Positions 19,558-31,479 of a DNA stretch of 45,069 bases are shown here, piece by piece. A program made the position numbers and the translations under genes. The stretch is from Betaproteobacteria bacterium (GTDB lineage: Bacteria > Pseudomonadota > Gammaproteobacteria > Burkholderiales > Burkholderiaceae_C): positions 1-45,069 of the forward strand of contig RFRO01000003.1 of NCBI GenBank assembly GCA_009924455.1. The letters are read 5' to 3'. Positions within the stretch are counted from its first letter, which is position 1. Every line of letters starts with the position of its first letter. The notes under the pieces were generated by a model, which had not been told where the DNA came from, made no database searches, and saw only the letters and a program-made list of their open reading frames with translations.

Positions 19558-20919
19558 CTAGCGGGTATCGCGGTCGCGGTTGCGCGAGGTATCGCGGCTG
19601 CGGGTGTCCAGCCCGTTAGACGGGGTAATCGCTGGCGTAGCCGGAAGCGGCGTGACGGCAGCCGGCGCCGGGCTCAGCGCATCCAGTCCGTTCATTTGCA
19701 GAATTTTTTCCAACGGCAAATTCAGCAGGGTTGCGCCCTGGCGCGATTCCACCAAAACCTTGGTGACGTTGCTGTAAATCTGCTGCATGGCATCCAGGTA
19801 CATCCGGTCGCGCGTTACCTGTGGTGCCTTTTGGTATTCGTTGTAAACCGATTTGAAACGCTGTGCATCACCCTGCGCCTGTGCGACGATGCGGGATTTA
19901 TAAGCGTCCGCCTCTTCCTTCAACCGCGAAGCCGAACCCACCGCGCGGGGAATCACGTCGTTGGCGTAGGCCTGCGCCTCATTTTTTGCACGTTCCCGTT
20001 CCTGGCCGGCTTTCAACACATCGTCAAATGAGGACTGCACCTGCTCGGGAGGACGGACCCCGCCCTGCTGCAGGTTGATGCCAACCACTTCGATTCCCAC
20101 CTTGTAACGATCCAGAATTTCCTGCATGAGTGCGCGCACACGCGGCGCAATCTGGTCGCGCTCTTCGGACAGCGCGGCGTCCATTTTCATTTTGCCAATC
20201 ACTTCGCGCACAGCCGTTTCCGCCGCTTGAACCACCGCTTCGCTGGGGTTCTTACTCTCAAACAGATAGGCGCGCGCGTCGCTCAAGCGGTATTGAACCG
20301 CGAACTTGATGTCGACAATATTTTCGTCGGCGGTCAGCATGGCGGACTCCCGCAAGCCGGTCGCCTTGAGCACGTTGTCGCGGCCGATGTCCACCGAGCG
20401 GATCTGCGTTACAGAAATGGTTTCATGGCGCTGAATAGGATAGGGAAGGCGCCAATTGAAACCGGCCCCCACCGTGGTCTTGTAACCTCCAAACTGGGTG
20501 ATCACCGCCTGCTGACCCTCCTGCACGATAAAAAAGCCGGTTCCCAGCCAAATGAAGGCCACGATAGCGGCGATCACGCCTACACCCAGACCTGCGTTTT
20601 TCATATCGGGCGGACCCATGGAGCCGCCATTGCGGGGGCCCTGCGGCCCGCGGGAGCCACCACCGAAAAAGCCATTGATTTTGTGAATGAAATCACGCCA
20701 CACTTCTTCGAGATCCGGGGGCGCATTGCTGGCCGAAGGGCGCGGGGCACTGGTGCGCGGCTCTTGCGGCGCTGGGGGTGTTTCGTCCGCTTTAGGATCT
20801 TTGGTGTCTTTCGTGCCGTCGGGGTCGGACCGGCCCCAACGGCTGTCGTTGAGATTCCATACCGGTCGCACCCAGCGCGAAATCGCAGCCTGGACAGTGG
20901 AAAACATGGCAAAACGCAT
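19558..20919 (-). CDS. hflK: HflK, membrane protease regulator
   Basis: This 453-aa SPFH/Band 7 protein associates with FtsH in the inner membrane and faces the periplasm. The N-terminal cytoplasmic region is Pro/Gly-rich (FFGGGSRGPQGPRNGG). One membrane helix follows (GVIAAIVAFIWLGTGFFIV), then the SPFH domain (QEGQQAVITQFGGYK), a long helical region (RAKNEAQAYANDVIPRA), and an Asp/Arg tail. Start may be 20919 or an internal Met (MFSTVQ). It is intact, although the downstream partner hflC is broken. Confidence 0.9.
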   Translation of the reverse strand: MRFAMFSTVQAAISRWVRPVWNLNDSRWGRSDPDGTKDTKDPKADETPPAPQEPRTSAPRPSASNAPPDLEEVWRDFIHKINGFFGGGSRGPQGPRNGGSMGPPDMKNAGLGVGVIAAIVAFIWLGTGFFIVQEGQQAVITQFGGYKTTVGAGFNWRLPYPIQRHETISVTQIRSVDIGRDNVLKATGLRESAMLTADENIVDIKFAVQYRLSDARAYLFESKNPSEAVVQAAETAVREVIGKMKMDAALSEERDQIAPRVRALMQEILDRYKVGIEVVGINLQQGGVRPPEQVQSSFDDVLKAGQERERAKNEAQAYANDVIPRAVGSASRLKEEADAYKSRIVAQAQGDAQRFKSVYNEYQKAPQVTRDRMYLDAMQQIYSNVTKVLVESRQGATLLNLPLEKILQMNGLDALSPAPAAVTPLPATPAITPSNGLDTRSRDTSRNRDRDTR

Positions 20920-20950
20920 ACGTCAGCTTTCTAACGGGAATGGTGGGATG

Positions 20951-22108
20951 TTAAGCGCTCAGCGGCAGGAGCGCTTCCGCGTCCCGGTCCGCGTCAAGGA
21001 CGGCGGCTTGCGACAGGCATTCGCGCAAGCCCTGTAACCCGGTCATCGCGCGGGCACTGATAAATACGCGCGGACACTGCTGTCCATCAATTTCATAACT
21101 GTCGACCATACGCACCGGTTGGGCACCCGAGGCCAACGCGTCAATCTTGTTGAACACCAGTATTTGCGGCACCTCGGCCGCGCCGATTTCCCGCAATACC
21201 GATTGGACCTGCGCGATCTGCTCGGGGAAATGGGGGTTGGCGGCATCCACGACATGGAGCAGCAGGTCTGCGTCAACCGCCTCTTGCAAAGTGGCCTTGA
21301 AGGCATCAACCAAACCGTGCGGCAAATCGCGGATGAACCCGACCGTGTCGGACAAAGACACCGAGCGTCCAACGTCGCCCAGGTACATCTGCCGGGTTGT
21401 CGTATCCAGCGTAGCAAACAGTTGATCCGCAGCGTAAGCACGCGCCTTGACCAGGGAATTGAATAGCGTCGATTTTCCCGCATTGGTGTAGCCGATCAAG
21501 GAGATGTTGAAAGCCCCGTTGCGCTCTCTTTGCCGCCGCTGGGTGCCGCGCTGGCGCTGCACTTTGCGCAGCTGGTCTTTGGTGCGAACGATGCTCGCGG
21601 TGATCATGCGCCGGTCCAACTCAATCTGGGTCTCACCCGGGCCGCCCCGCGCACCGATGCCGCCGCGCTGGCGCTCCAAGTGCGACCAGCGGCGCACCAA
21701 GCGCGTGCTGAGGTATTGGAGCCTAGCTAACTCAACTTGCAGTTTTCCCTCGTGGCTGCGAGCGCGCTGGGCAAAAATCTCAAGAATCAGAAAGGTCCGG
21801 TCGTTGACCGGCATCTCTAATCGCCGCTCTAAATTGCGCTGTTGGCCCGGGCTGATCGCCTGGTCAAAGAGGACCTCACCGGCTCCAAGCTGTGCGGCTA
21901 ACTCCTTGATTTCCTGGGCTTTGCCGCTTCCGACGAACAGGGCCGCGTCGGGCGCACGGCGCTTGCATGTGATGCGCCCAACCGGCTCGAGGCCCGCTGT
22001 TTGCGCCAGCAAGCCCAGTTCTTCGAGGGTGCGGTCGAAATGCGGATGCCCGAAATCCACGCCGACAAGAATGGCCCGCGCGTCAGGATTGTTGGATTTT
22101 TCTTTCAA
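20951..22108 (-). CDS. hflX: Ribosome-associated GTPase HflX
   Basis: This 385-aa GTPase splits or rescues stalled ribosomes, notably under heat stress. The N-terminal HflX domain (ILVGVDFGHPHFDRTLEEL) is followed by a helical linker (GPGETQIELDRRMI) and the G domain, with G1 GYTNAGKSTLFNSL (about residue 203), G3 DTVGFIRDLPHG and G4 NKID. The first available start is TTG 22108, with no obvious ribosome site. It lies 60 bp after hfq, the conserved order in proteobacteria. Confidence 0.92.
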   Translation of the reverse strand: MKEKSNNPDARAILVGVDFGHPHFDRTLEELGLLAQTAGLEPVGRITCKRRAPDAALFVGSGKAQEIKELAAQLGAGEVLFDQAISPGQQRNLERRLEMPVNDRTFLILEIFAQRARSHEGKLQVELARLQYLSTRLVRRWSHLERQRGGIGARGGPGETQIELDRRMITASIVRTKDQLRKVQRQRGTQRRQRERNGAFNISLIGYTNAGKSTLFNSLVKARAYAADQLFATLDTTTRQMYLGDVGRSVSLSDTVGFIRDLPHGLVDAFKATLQEAVDADLLLHVVDAANPHFPEQIAQVQSVLREIGAAEVPQILVFNKIDALASGAQPVRMVDSYEIDGQQCPRVFISARAMTGLQGLRECLSQAAVLDADRDAEALLPLSA

Positions 22109-22168
22109 CGCAAATCTGGGCTCTGCCCATGCGCGCGATGGCTGTCTAGACAGTGAGCCCGGTTTGTT

Positions 22169-22408
22169 TTAGGCGTCATCACCAGTCGGTGGCGTGAAGT
22201 TCACGGCGCGGCCGGGAACAATCGTGGAAATAGCGTGTTTGTAGACCATCTGCGTGACGGTGTTACGCAGCAGAACCACGTATTGGTCAAAGGATTCGAT
22301 CTGTCCCTGCAGCTTGATTCCATTCACCAGATAAATCGCAACGGGTACATGCTCTTTGCGCAGGGCATTGAGGAAGGGATCTTGCAGGAGTTGGCCTTTG
22401 TTGGTCAC
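22169..22408 (-). CDS. hfq: RNA chaperone Hfq
   Basis: This 79-aa hexameric Sm-like RNA chaperone pairs small RNAs with mRNAs. Sm1 ([29 protein letters not shown]) and Sm2 ([10 protein letters not shown]) are perfect matches to the family. I chose GTG 22408 ([12 protein letters not shown]), with ACGGAAC upstream, over the ORF start at 22438, which is a TTG inside the leader. The C-terminal tail is short (FTPPTGDDA), as in betaproteobacteria. Confidence 0.95.
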   Translation of the reverse strand: MTNKGQLLQDPFLNALRKEHVPVAIYLVNGIKLQGQIESFDQYVVLLRNTVTQMVYKHAISTIVPGRAVNFTPPTGDDA

Positions 22409-22515
22409 GATATGTTCCGTGTTAGAAGGATTAAACAAGGGTTAACGATAGCATACGCCGCCCGGGCGGATGCTTCATATCCCTATGAAAGCTGGCACTA
22501 AGGCACCCATAGGTG

Positions 22516-23853
22516 CTAACTCGATTCGGCAAAAGGATTTGCCGATGACTTCATCTGGATCCGCAGCGGTGTGCCGGTGAGCTTGAAGGCCTTGCGAAAG
22601 CGGGCCTCCAAAAAGCGCTTGTAGGTCTCGGTAACGTGCTCCAAAGAGTTTCCGTGGACCACAATGATGGGCGGGTTCATCCCGCCCTGGTGGGCATATC
22701 GCAGCTTGGGGCGGTATGCACCGTTCTTTTTGGGCGTCTGAAACTGCACGGCTTCCAACAAAAGCCGCGTCAGGACGGGCGTGGGCATCTTGCAGTTTGC
22801 TGAACGGTGGGCCTGGGCGATGGAGTCCCACACCGGACCCAAACCCTGCCTTTTTTGTGCAGAAATATAGTGAACGTCAGCAAATTTGAGGAAAACAAGC
22901 CGCGTCTCCAGCGAGCGTTTGACCAGCTCGCGCTGATACGTATCGACGGCGTCCCATTTGTTGACGGCCACAACCACCGCGCAACCGGACTCCAAAATAT
23001 AGCCCGCGATGTGCGCATCCTGGTCGGTCACGCCCTGCTGCGCGTCAATCAGCAACAGCACCACGTTTGCCGAAGCAATGGCCTGCAAGGTCTTGACGAC
23101 AGAAAATTTTTCCACTGCCTCAAAAACCTGCCCGCGCCGGCGCAAGCCAGCGGTATCGATCAGATCGAATCGCTGCCCGCCGCGCTCAAACGGCACGGTG
23201 ATGGCGTCACGCGTGGTTCCCGGCAAGTCGAATGCCACCAAGCGCTCTTCCCCGAGCCAGGTATTGATCAGCGTGGACTTGCCCACATTGGGCCGACCGG
23301 CCACCGCCAGTCGGATAGCCCCATCTTCTGGCACCGCCTCGGACTCCTCTTCGGGATCGATGCCAAAAGACGCGAACACCATGTCCAACAGCGAGCGCAT
23401 GCCCTGCCCGTGCGCCGCAGAAATCGGCAGCACCTCACCCAAGCCCAGCTCAAAGAACTCGCCGAGTTGGAGGCCCTGCGTCATGCCCTCGGCTTTGTTC
23501 GCCGCGAGCACACAGGTCTTGCCCAAACGGCGCAGGTACTTGGCAATTTCATGGTCCTGCACCGACAGGCCATTGCGGGCGTCGACCACAAAAACCACGG
23601 CATCCGCTTCGGCAACGGCCTGGCGGGTTTGCTTCGCCATTTCCTTGTAGATGCCGCTGACAGCGTCAGGCTCGAAGCCGCCGGTGTCCACCACGATGAA
23701 TTCGCGCTTGCCGTGCGTGGCGTTGCCGTAATGGCGGTCACGGGTCAAGCCCGCCAAGTCTGCGACGATAGCGTCACGCGACTTGGTCAAGCGGTTGAAC
23801 AAGGTCGATTTGCCCACGTTGGCACGGCCAACCAAAGCAATCACAGGCTTCAT
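22516..23853 (-). CDS. der: Ribosome-biogenesis GTPase Der (EngA)
   Basis: This 445-aa protein has two consecutive G domains ([14 protein letters not shown] near residue 8; [15 protein letters not shown] near 188) and a C-terminal KH-like domain ending [15 protein letters not shown]. It acts in 50S subunit assembly. Start 23853 is the family-typical [15 protein letters not shown]; the ORF's upstream 36 residues lie in bamB. A 366-aa plus-strand ORF (22807-23907) is its antisense shadow. Confidence 0.95.
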   Translation of the reverse strand: MKPVIALVGRANVGKSTLFNRLTKSRDAIVADLAGLTRDRHYGNATHGKREFIVVDTGGFEPDAVSGIYKEMAKQTRQAVAEADAVVFVVDARNGLSVQDHEIAKYLRRLGKTCVLAANKAEGMTQGLQLGEFFELGLGEVLPISAAHGQGMRSLLDMVFASFGIDPEEESEAVPEDGAIRLAVAGRPNVGKSTLINTWLGEERLVAFDLPGTTRDAITVPFERGGQRFDLIDTAGLRRRGQVFEAVEKFSVVKTLQAIASANVVLLLIDAQQGVTDQDAHIAGYILESGCAVVVAVNKWDAVDTYQRELVKRSLETRLVFLKFADVHYISAQKRQGLGPVWDSIAQAHRSANCKMPTPVLTRLLLEAVQFQTPKKNGAYRPKLRYAHQGGMNPPIIVVHGNSLEHVTETYKRFLEARFRKAFKLTGTPLRIQMKSSANPFAESS

Positions 23854-23866
23854 CGACAACAGCCCT

Positions 23867-25006
23867 CTAGTCAGACGCGTAGGCGTACAGCCCGCCGCGC
23901 TGGGTGACGACCACCACATTCTTGCCGACCACCACCGGCCCCAGCGCAACCGCCGAGTCATCGGTTACCAGGCGGTTCACCAGCGTTCCATCCCGGACAT
24001 CCAAAAAGTGGAGGAAGCCGGCGCTGTCACCAAAAACCATGCTGCGGTCCCACACCACGGGTGCGCTCAGGCCACGGAACCGGAAGTTCTCGCTGCTCCA
24101 CAAAACCTCACCCGAAGCCCGCTGCCAGGCGCGCAAACGTCCATCGGCCTCGGTTCCCACCAAGACATTGGCGTCACCTGCGACTCCTGCAAAACCGTTT
24201 GCCGTGCGGGTCCACAGCAGCCGCCCGCTGTTGCCGTCCACGCAGCCCACGGCAGATTGGAAGGCCCGCATGCACAGCGCAGCACCCCGGCGACTGGTGC
24301 CCGCAACGATGTCAGCCAGCCGCTCTACTTCATTGGTTCCACGCACGTTGGCCAAGGCCACATCCCATCGGGTGCTCCCGTTTTGGGGATTCAACCCCAC
24401 GACGCGGCCACCCAATCCGACCACCAGGGTGTCTCCCACCGCGGTCAGCAAACCAGCGCGGGCCAGGATCAGAGGTTCGCCAGTTCGCTGTTGCTGCCAG
24501 AGCCGCTGGCCGGTGGCCGCGTCAAACGCGCTGATCATGCGATCGCCACCCAAAACAAAAACACGCCCGCCCGCAACCAGCGGCGCGGTCAAAACCAAAG
24601 CCTGCATGTTGACGCGCCAGAGTTCTTTGCCCTGCTCCAGCGCGACGAGCGTATTGCCCTGGGTGACTACCGCCATGCGCGCGGCGTCGCCACCCAAGCC
24701 GGACGTGATGGCAGCACCCACGTCCACGCGCCAGTTTTCGCCGCCAGAGGCGGCATTCAAGGAAACAATGCGCCCGGCTTTGGTCGCGACCAACACGTCC
24801 GAACCATCGACTTTGATATCCAGGGGTTCTTCGCCCAGCGCCTTCGGGTTACTCCACACAGAGCGAACCGGCAAGCTTGCCGGGTTCGGCGCGAGCACGG
24901 CGGGGCTGGGCTTCTCCGGGCCGGCGCACGCCCCCACCAGAAACGCCGCCAGAGCGGCCAGCAACCAGGGACGCCGGAATCTGCGCCAGATAGCCAAGTG
25001 GGGCAT
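23867..25006 (-). CDS. bamB: Outer membrane assembly lipoprotein BamB
   Basis: This 379-aa beta-propeller lipoprotein belongs to the BAM complex, which inserts beta-barrel proteins into the outer membrane. The lipobox is [11 protein letters not shown]-like repeats follow ([50 protein letters not shown]). Its start overlaps the yfgM stop by 1 nt. The order yfgM-bamB-der is highly conserved. Confidence 0.92.
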   Translation of the reverse strand: MPHLAIWRRFRRPWLLAALAAFLVGACAGPEKPSPAVLAPNPASLPVRSVWSNPKALGEEPLDIKVDGSDVLVATKAGRIVSLNAASGGENWRVDVGAAITSGLGGDAARMAVVTQGNTLVALEQGKELWRVNMQALVLTAPLVAGGRVFVLGGDRMISAFDAATGQRLWQQQRTGEPLILARAGLLTAVGDTLVVGLGGRVVGLNPQNGSTRWDVALANVRGTNEVERLADIVAGTSRRGAALCMRAFQSAVGCVDGNSGRLLWTRTANGFAGVAGDANVLVGTEADGRLRAWQRASGEVLWSSENFRFRGLSAPVVWDRSMVFGDSAGFLHFLDVRDGTLVNRLVTDDSAVALGPVVVGKNVVVVTQRGGLYAYASD

Positions 25007-25677
25007 CAGCCCGCTCCAGCGGGGGCGGGAGGTTCTACGCCCAAGGCATTGAGCTTGATCTTGATCAGCCGGCGGTATTCCGAGTCCGCATCCATCGCGG
25101 AGAACGCTTTGAGGTAGGCCGCTTTCGCCTCCGCCGGCTTGTTTTGCAGCACATACAGATCGCCCAAACGGTCTTGCGCCAACCCGATAAATGCGTCGGC
25201 CCGCACCGATTCCAACACCTTGTGCGCCTGCTCGTACTGCTGCCCCTCGACCATCAATGCCGACAGACGCAGCGCTGCGACTGCGCGGTAACCGTCATCG
25301 GAGGCGTTATCTGCCACCCACTGCAAAGCAGCGGTCGCTGTGGCCGCAGCATCTTCCTTGCCGCCATCGACCGCCAACTTGGCCACCAGCAATCCAGCCT
25401 GGGGCGCATAGCTGGTTGCGGCAAAGCGCTGCTTCATGTCATCAAAGGCCCGCTGCGCGAGGACCAGATCCGAAGCGCCCGCCGCACGTTCCACTTCATC
25501 GAACATGGCCGAGGCCTGCGCCGCTTGGCGCGCCTGCCAATACCGGTAGCCGTTCCAACCGGCCAGTGCGAGCACAACCAGCAGCAAAACCGCACTGATC
25601 GCATTACCAAAACGGCTCCAAAAGTGCTTGAGCGCATCAAGCTGGTCTTGTTCTTCGAGGTTGAGATTGGTTGCCAT
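25006..25677 (-). CDS. yfgM: YfgM, SecYEG-associated TPR protein
   Basis: This 223-aa ancillary translocon protein has a short cytoplasmic N-terminus (NLEEQDQLDALKHFWSRFG), a single membrane helix (AISAVLLLVVLALAGWNGY) and a periplasmic TPR-like helical domain. It binds SecYEG and periplasmic chaperones. The start follows hisS by 13 bp; the stop overlaps the bamB start. Family and context agree. Confidence 0.88.
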   Translation of the reverse strand: MATNLNLEEQDQLDALKHFWSRFGNAISAVLLLVVLALAGWNGYRYWQARQAAQASAMFDEVERAAGASDLVLAQRAFDDMKQRFAATSYAPQAGLLVAKLAVDGGKEDAAATATAALQWVADNASDDGYRAVAALRLSALMVEGQQYEQAHKVLESVRADAFIGLAQDRLGDLYVLQNKPAEAKAAYLKAFSAMDADSEYRRLIKIKLNALGVEPPAPAGAG

Positions 25678-25690
25678 GGCTGCCTAACGG

Positions 25691-26990
25691 TTAAGCGCGG
25701 GATTGTAGGCTGTGCGCCCAATTGGCCACGCTATCCAAGGGTTGGCGGACCTGCGCCACCGACGCGTCACGCAAGGCTTTGACGGTAACCACGCCCTCGG
25801 CCATCTCGTCGGAGCCGAAAATCAACGCGTAGCGGGCCCCCGATGCATCGGCGCGTTTGAATTGTGATTTGATAGCGGGGAGCGCGCCGTCCGCGACAGC
25901 CTGCATGTGAACGGAGAGACCGCACTGGCGCAACAACTGCAAACACTGGTGCACACGCGGGAAATAGGCCGCATCGGTCACCAAGGCGTACACGTCCAGC
26001 GGCGCAGTGACCAAGGCCTGGTCGCCGATCAATTCGAGTACCCGCTCCATACCCATGGCCCAACCCACAGCGGGCGCCGGCTTTCCACCGATTTGCTCCA
26101 TGAGGTAGTCGTACCGACCGCCTGCGCAAATCGTTCCCTGGGCACCCAGGCGCGTGGTGACGAACTCGAAAACAGTCAGGTTGTAGTAGTCCAAGCCCCG
26201 CACCAACCGGTGGTTCACGGTATGGGCGACTCCGTTGGCGTCGAGGATCTCCAACACCGCCGCCAGATGGGCTTTGGACGCCTCACCCAAAAATTCAACG
26301 AGCTTGGGCGCAGCGCCAATCACCTCTTGCATCGCAGGGTTCTTGCTATCGAGCAAACGCAGCGGGTTGAGGTGCAAGCGGCGCTGCGCCTCCGGGTCCA
26401 GCACGTCGTGGTGCGCCTCAAAGTGTGCAATCAGAGCGCTGCGATGGGCATTGCGCTCGTTGGGCTGTCCCAGGCTGTTGATTTGCAATTCAATGTCGGT
26501 GATTCCCAGGCGCTGGCACACAGCGTGCGCCATGAGGATGACCTCAGCGTCTAACTCCGGACCGCCGAAACCCAGTGCCTCGGCGCCGATCTGGTGAAAC
26601 TGACGGTAGCGACCACGTTGGGGCCGCTCGTGGCGGAACATCGGACCCATGTAATACAGGCGCTTGCCACCGCCGTAGAGCAAAGAATGCTCCACCGCAG
26701 CACGCACCACCCCGGCGGTGTTCTCCGGGCGCATGGTGAGCTTGTCACCGTTGAGCTTGTCTTCAAAGGAGTACATCTCTTTTTCGACAATGTCGGTGAC
26801 TTCACCCAGGCCACGGACAAACAAGGCGGTGTGCTCCACGATGGGCGTGCGGATGTTCTCGTAAGCGTAGGCACGCATCAAGCGGCGCACCGTGTCCTCC
26901 AGAGCCTCCCAGCGCGCCGAATCCGGCGGCAGGATATCGTTCATGCCTTTGATAGCAGAGAGCTTCTCTGCCTTTGGCGGGGTCGCAGGG

Positions 26991-26998
<8 letters not shown>
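25691..26998 (-). CDS. hisS: Histidyl-tRNA synthetase
   Basis: This 435-aa class IIa synthetase charges tRNA-His. Motif 2 is [20 protein letters not shown]. The histidine-specific loops [15 protein letters not shown] and [15 protein letters not shown] are present, and there is a C-terminal anticodon-binding domain. I chose ATG 26998 ([12 protein letters not shown]), which overlaps the ispG stop by 8 nt; the ORF's N-terminal extension is out-of-frame ispG sequence. Confidence 0.94.
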
Positions 26999-28297
<1,299 letters not shown>

Positions 28298-28298
<1 letters not shown>

Positions 28299-29209
28299 TA
28301 CTTCACCTCGAAACGCGCAACATTGCCATGCGCAATTGACTTGATATCAAACACTTTTCCGCGAACCCAGACCTCGGTGGCATCGGCATTTCCGATCACC
28401 ACAGAAAGCGGCAACAGACCACTGAGGCCAGTCTGTTCCCCATCCGCCAAAACACGCCGCATGACGACGACACCTTTACCGTCTGCGATCTCCAGCCATG
28501 TTTTTCCATGGGATTTAAAACGGATCACGTCCGCACCGGGGGCCGGCGGGGACGGTGGTGCGTCACTGGCCGGGCTGCTTGCAGCATCAATTGGCGCAAC
28601 GGCAAGCACAACGGGCTCCGGCTCAGCAGGCAACGGGGCACTGACCGGACTTTGCTCGGGCGCCGACGCAACAATACCTTTCGCCACCCAGGGCTGCAAA
28701 GCCGATAAGGCCTCAGACTCCACCGCGCTGCGCATGGTCCAAGACGACACAGCAGGCCAAAAGTACAACAGTCCGGCCCCCACAATAAAGGCCAGCGTCC
28801 AGCGGATGTAGGGCTTGGCGACAACTTCCAACAGGCGGTGCGGACTATCGGCACCGGTCATCTCAAAGGGCATCGGCGCAATCGCACCCTCTTGCTTCAA
28901 GGGCTTGGTCGGCGCGGCCGGCAGCAAGGCCAGGATGGCCTGGGCATCGGCCTGCAATACGCGGCATATTCCAACCACCATGCCGCGCACAAAAACCGGC
29001 TCAGGCAAGGCGTCGAGGCGCCCTGCTTCCAGCGCTTCCAACTTGCGCACCGGCACTTTGACAACGGTCGCCAAAGCATCCAGGCTGTAACCCGCCGCTT
29101 CGCGCGCAGCCCGCAGCAAAGCACCCGCACGCTCAGCAGCGGAGGACTGCGGGGTCGGCGATTCGGCATCCGCCACGCGCAGCAGGTGGGCTTGCTCTGC
29201 CTCACTCAT
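28298..29209 (-). CDS. rodZ: RodZ-like HTH and DUF4115 membrane protein
   Basis: This 303-aa protein has an N-terminal Xre-type helix-turn-helix ([35 protein letters not shown]), one membrane helix ([18 protein letters not shown]), a Pro/Ala linker and a C-terminal beta-rich DUF4115 domain ([14 protein letters not shown]). RodZ proteins link MreB to cell shape; lineage relatives are often simply annotated as HTH proteins. The start ATG 29209 lies in the pilW 3' end (GATGAGTGA). The 544-aa ORF that joins it to PilW is an artefact of the pilW deletion. Confidence 0.85.
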
Positions 29210-29818
29210 CGAAAGCCTTCCGCTCAAACCACAGAGCCTGCTGCGACTTGGGGAACTGCGTGCGCAGTTGTGAAGCAACTCGTAGGCGCGCAAGAAACTG
29301 CTGCGGCCTTCGGCCAAAGCGCCCGCCTTGCGTTGGCACAGACCCAGCGTGGTCCAGGTTTTGACCTTGTCCGAATAAGCCGGCAAGGCCAAGGCTGCGG
29401 CAAACATTTTCTCGGCCTCAGACCAGCGACCTTGCTGGCACAGGAACACGCCGTAATTGTGCTGAATGGGCGCAGCCTGGGGCTTGATTGCCAGGGCCCG
29501 CTTGAAGCTGTCTTCGGCGAAATCCGCCTCGCCCATGCGGGTGTAAATCAAACCCCGCAAGCTGTAGGCGTCGGCAGAATTGGGATTGATGGCAATCGAC
29601 TGCTTGACTTCGTCCAACGCCACCAAATTCTGACCGTTGGCAAAGTAGCCCGAGGCCAGCTCCAAGCGCAACAGCGCCCGCTTTTGTTCGCCGGAAATAT
29701 CCGACTCTGTCGGGATATCCGACCCTGCAGCGCGACCCGACCCCCCCGCGCAAGCTCCGAGCAACACGCCCAGCATGACCGCCAGGCCGACCCACACCCA
29801 AGGTCGGTGCAGCGTCAC
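29202..29818 (-). pseudogene. pilW: pilW (type IV pilus stability lipoprotein) with internal out-of-frame deletion
   Basis: PilW/PilF is a TPR lipoprotein needed for type IV pilus secretin assembly. GTG 29818 (4-nt overlap with the rlmN stop) gives a lipoprotein signal (LGVLLGAC-AGG) and TPRs (NSADAYSLRGLIYTRMGEADFAEDSF) up to SSFLRAYEL near 29280. The normal C-terminus, VASQLRTQFPKSQQALWFE...KAFDE-stop at 29202, follows immediately but in another frame. About 55-70 residues between are absent. The shifted frame does not stop and runs into rodZ, creating a false fusion. Confidence 0.82.
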
Positions 29819-30960
29819 AGCGCGGCACCCGCCAGCGCAGGCGCGCCGCGCACAAACTTCACCGGGCGCTGGCCGGACATCCGCTCCTGCACGCGTGTGC
29901 GGTCCATCACGTCGCCCGCGAGCTGCCCGCACGCCGCATCAATGTCCTGCCCCCGGGTTTTGCGTATCGTCGTCGTGAGGCCCGCCTCTGTGAGGACCTG
30001 TGCAAACGCCTGAACGCGCTGGGGCGGCGAGCACAGAAGCCCCGAAGCCGGGAACGGATTGAAAGGAATCAGGTTGAGCTTGCACCAGCTTTTGCCATCG
30101 CCGTAGCGCGCCAACACGTCGACAAGCTGCCGCGCTTGCTCCACGCTGTCGTTGACACCGTCGAGCATGCAGTATTCGAGGGTGATGAAATCTCTGGGCG
30201 CGTGCGCCAGATAACGCTCGCAGGCGCTCAGCAATTCGGCCACGGGGTACTTGAGGTTGAGCGGAACCAACTGGCTGCGCAAATGGTCATCGGGCGCATG
30301 CAGAGACACGGCCAAGGCGACCGGACAGTCCGCAGCCAAGCGCTCGATCATGGGCACCACGCCTGAGGTGGAGACCGTTACCCGGCGGCGCGACAGGCCG
30401 TAGCCGTGGTCGCTCAGCATCACCCGAAGGGCTGGGACCAGAGCTGCATAGTTTTGCAGAGGCTCCCCCATGCCCATCATCACCACATTGGAGATAACGC
30501 GGGTGGATCGCCCGAGGTGTTTGCGCAAGAAGTGTTCAGCAAACCAGAGCTGGGAGACAATTTCTGCAGTGCTGAGGTTGCGGCTGAAACCCTGGTGGCC
30601 GGTTGAGCAAAAGCGGCAGCCCACGGCGCACCCTGCCTGAGACGAGATACATAAGGTGCCGCGGTCGGTTTCCGGAATGAAAACCGCCTCGACGGCGTCG
30701 CCGCCACCGACATCAAAAAGCCATTTGATCGTGCCATCTACCGACGCATGCTGGGACAGCACGGACGGCGCCGCCACATGGGCCGAGACGGCCAATTTGT
30801 CCCGCAGCGATTTGGCGAGGTCGGTCATCGCGGAGAAGTCCGCCTCGCCGCGCTGGTGAATCCAACGGAAAAGCTGGGTTGCGCGGAAGGGCTTTTCGCC
30901 CAGACCCGCACAAAAAGCGGCCAAGCCCTCGATGTCAAAGTCGAGCAGGTTGGCCCTCAT
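29815..30960 (-). CDS. rlmN: Dual-specificity RNA methyltransferase RlmN
   Basis: This 381-aa radical SAM enzyme methylates C2 of A2503 in 23S rRNA and A37 in some tRNAs. The CX3CX2C motif is [14 protein letters not shown] (about residue 113). The conserved [10 protein letters not shown] and the C-terminal resolving Cys in [15 protein letters not shown] are present. The start is 8 bp after ndk and the stop overlaps pilW by 4 nt. Confidence 0.94.
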   Translation of the reverse strand: MRANLLDFDIEGLAAFCAGLGEKPFRATQLFRWIHQRGEADFSAMTDLAKSLRDKLAVSAHVAAPSVLSQHASVDGTIKWLFDVGGGDAVEAVFIPETDRGTLCISSQAGCAVGCRFCSTGHQGFSRNLSTAEIVSQLWFAEHFLRKHLGRSTRVISNVVMMGMGEPLQNYAALVPALRVMLSDHGYGLSRRRVTVSTSGVVPMIERLAADCPVALAVSLHAPDDHLRSQLVPLNLKYPVAELLSACERYLAHAPRDFITLEYCMLDGVNDSVEQARQLVDVLARYGDGKSWCKLNLIPFNPFPASGLLCSPPQRVQAFAQVLTEAGLTTTIRKTRGQDIDAACGQLAGDVMDRTRVQERMSGQRPVKFVRGAPALAGAAL

Positions 30961-30968
30961 GCTGCCTT

Positions 30969-31394
30969 TCAGCCGGAAAAAACGTTCATACCGGCAAAAA
31001 AGAACGCTATTTCCGCAGCTGCCGTATCGGGGCCGTCTGAGCCATGGACCGCATTGGCGTCAATGCTGTCGGCAAAGTCAGCGCGGATCGTTCCTGGAGC
31101 CGCCTTCTTGGGATCGGTAGCGCCCATGAGGTCACGGTTCTTCAAAATAGCGTTTTCGCCTTGCAAGACTTGGATCATCACGGGGCCGGAGATCATGAAT
31201 TCCACCAGGTCTTTGAAAAATGGACGATCCTTGTGGACGCCATAAAACGCCTCGGCTTCGGTGCGCGACAGGTGCGCCATGCGGGACGCAACCACTTTCA
31301 ATCCAGCGCCCTCAAAGCGGCTGTAGATCTGACCGATCACATTTTTTGCAACCGCGTCCGGCTTGATGATGGAAAGTGTCTTTTCAATAGTCAT
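30969..31394 (-). CDS. ndk: Nucleoside diphosphate kinase
   Basis: This 141-aa enzyme transfers phosphate from ATP to other nucleoside diphosphates. It begins [17 protein letters not shown] and has the catalytic His in NAVHGSDGP (about residue 116). It is full length and typical. It probably starts the long downstream transcription unit ndk-rlmN-(pilW)-rodZ-ispG-hisS and onward; a possible promoter precedes it. Confidence 0.96.
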   Translation of the reverse strand: MTIEKTLSIIKPDAVAKNVIGQIYSRFEGAGLKVVASRMAHLSRTEAEAFYGVHKDRPFFKDLVEFMISGPVMIQVLQGENAILKNRDLMGATDPKKAAPGTIRADFADSIDANAVHGSDGPDTAAAEIAFFFAGMNVFSG

Positions 31395-31450
31395 AAGTCA
31401 TTGTTCTTCAAGAGTTAATTTCCCGCAGCAGGCCGCCGCGAAACCCCCAT

Positions 31451-31479
31451 ATTTTAGCATTCAGGTCCTAGCGGCCAAA
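31451..31479 (-). promoter_or_regulatory. Possible sigma-70 promoter of ndk
   Basis: On the minus strand TTTGGC (-35, 31474-31479) and TAAAAT (-10, 31451-31456) are 17 bp apart, about 57 bp upstream of ndk. It overlaps the 3' end of rluB, so it would let ndk be transcribed independently. The -10 is good and the -35 is weak. Confidence 0.4.

Noticed and set aside
22458-22469. CCGCCCGGGCGG palindrome upstream of hfq as operator
   Set aside because: Short all-GC palindromes are common in GC-rich DNA; no regulator or second copy supports it.
22807-23907. 366-aa plus-strand ORF opposite der
   Set aside because: Antisense to intact Der; no recognisable motif, typical GC-rich shadow.
23783-25117. 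444-aa plus-strand ORF opposite bamB
   Set aside because: Antisense to intact BamB with no domain signal.
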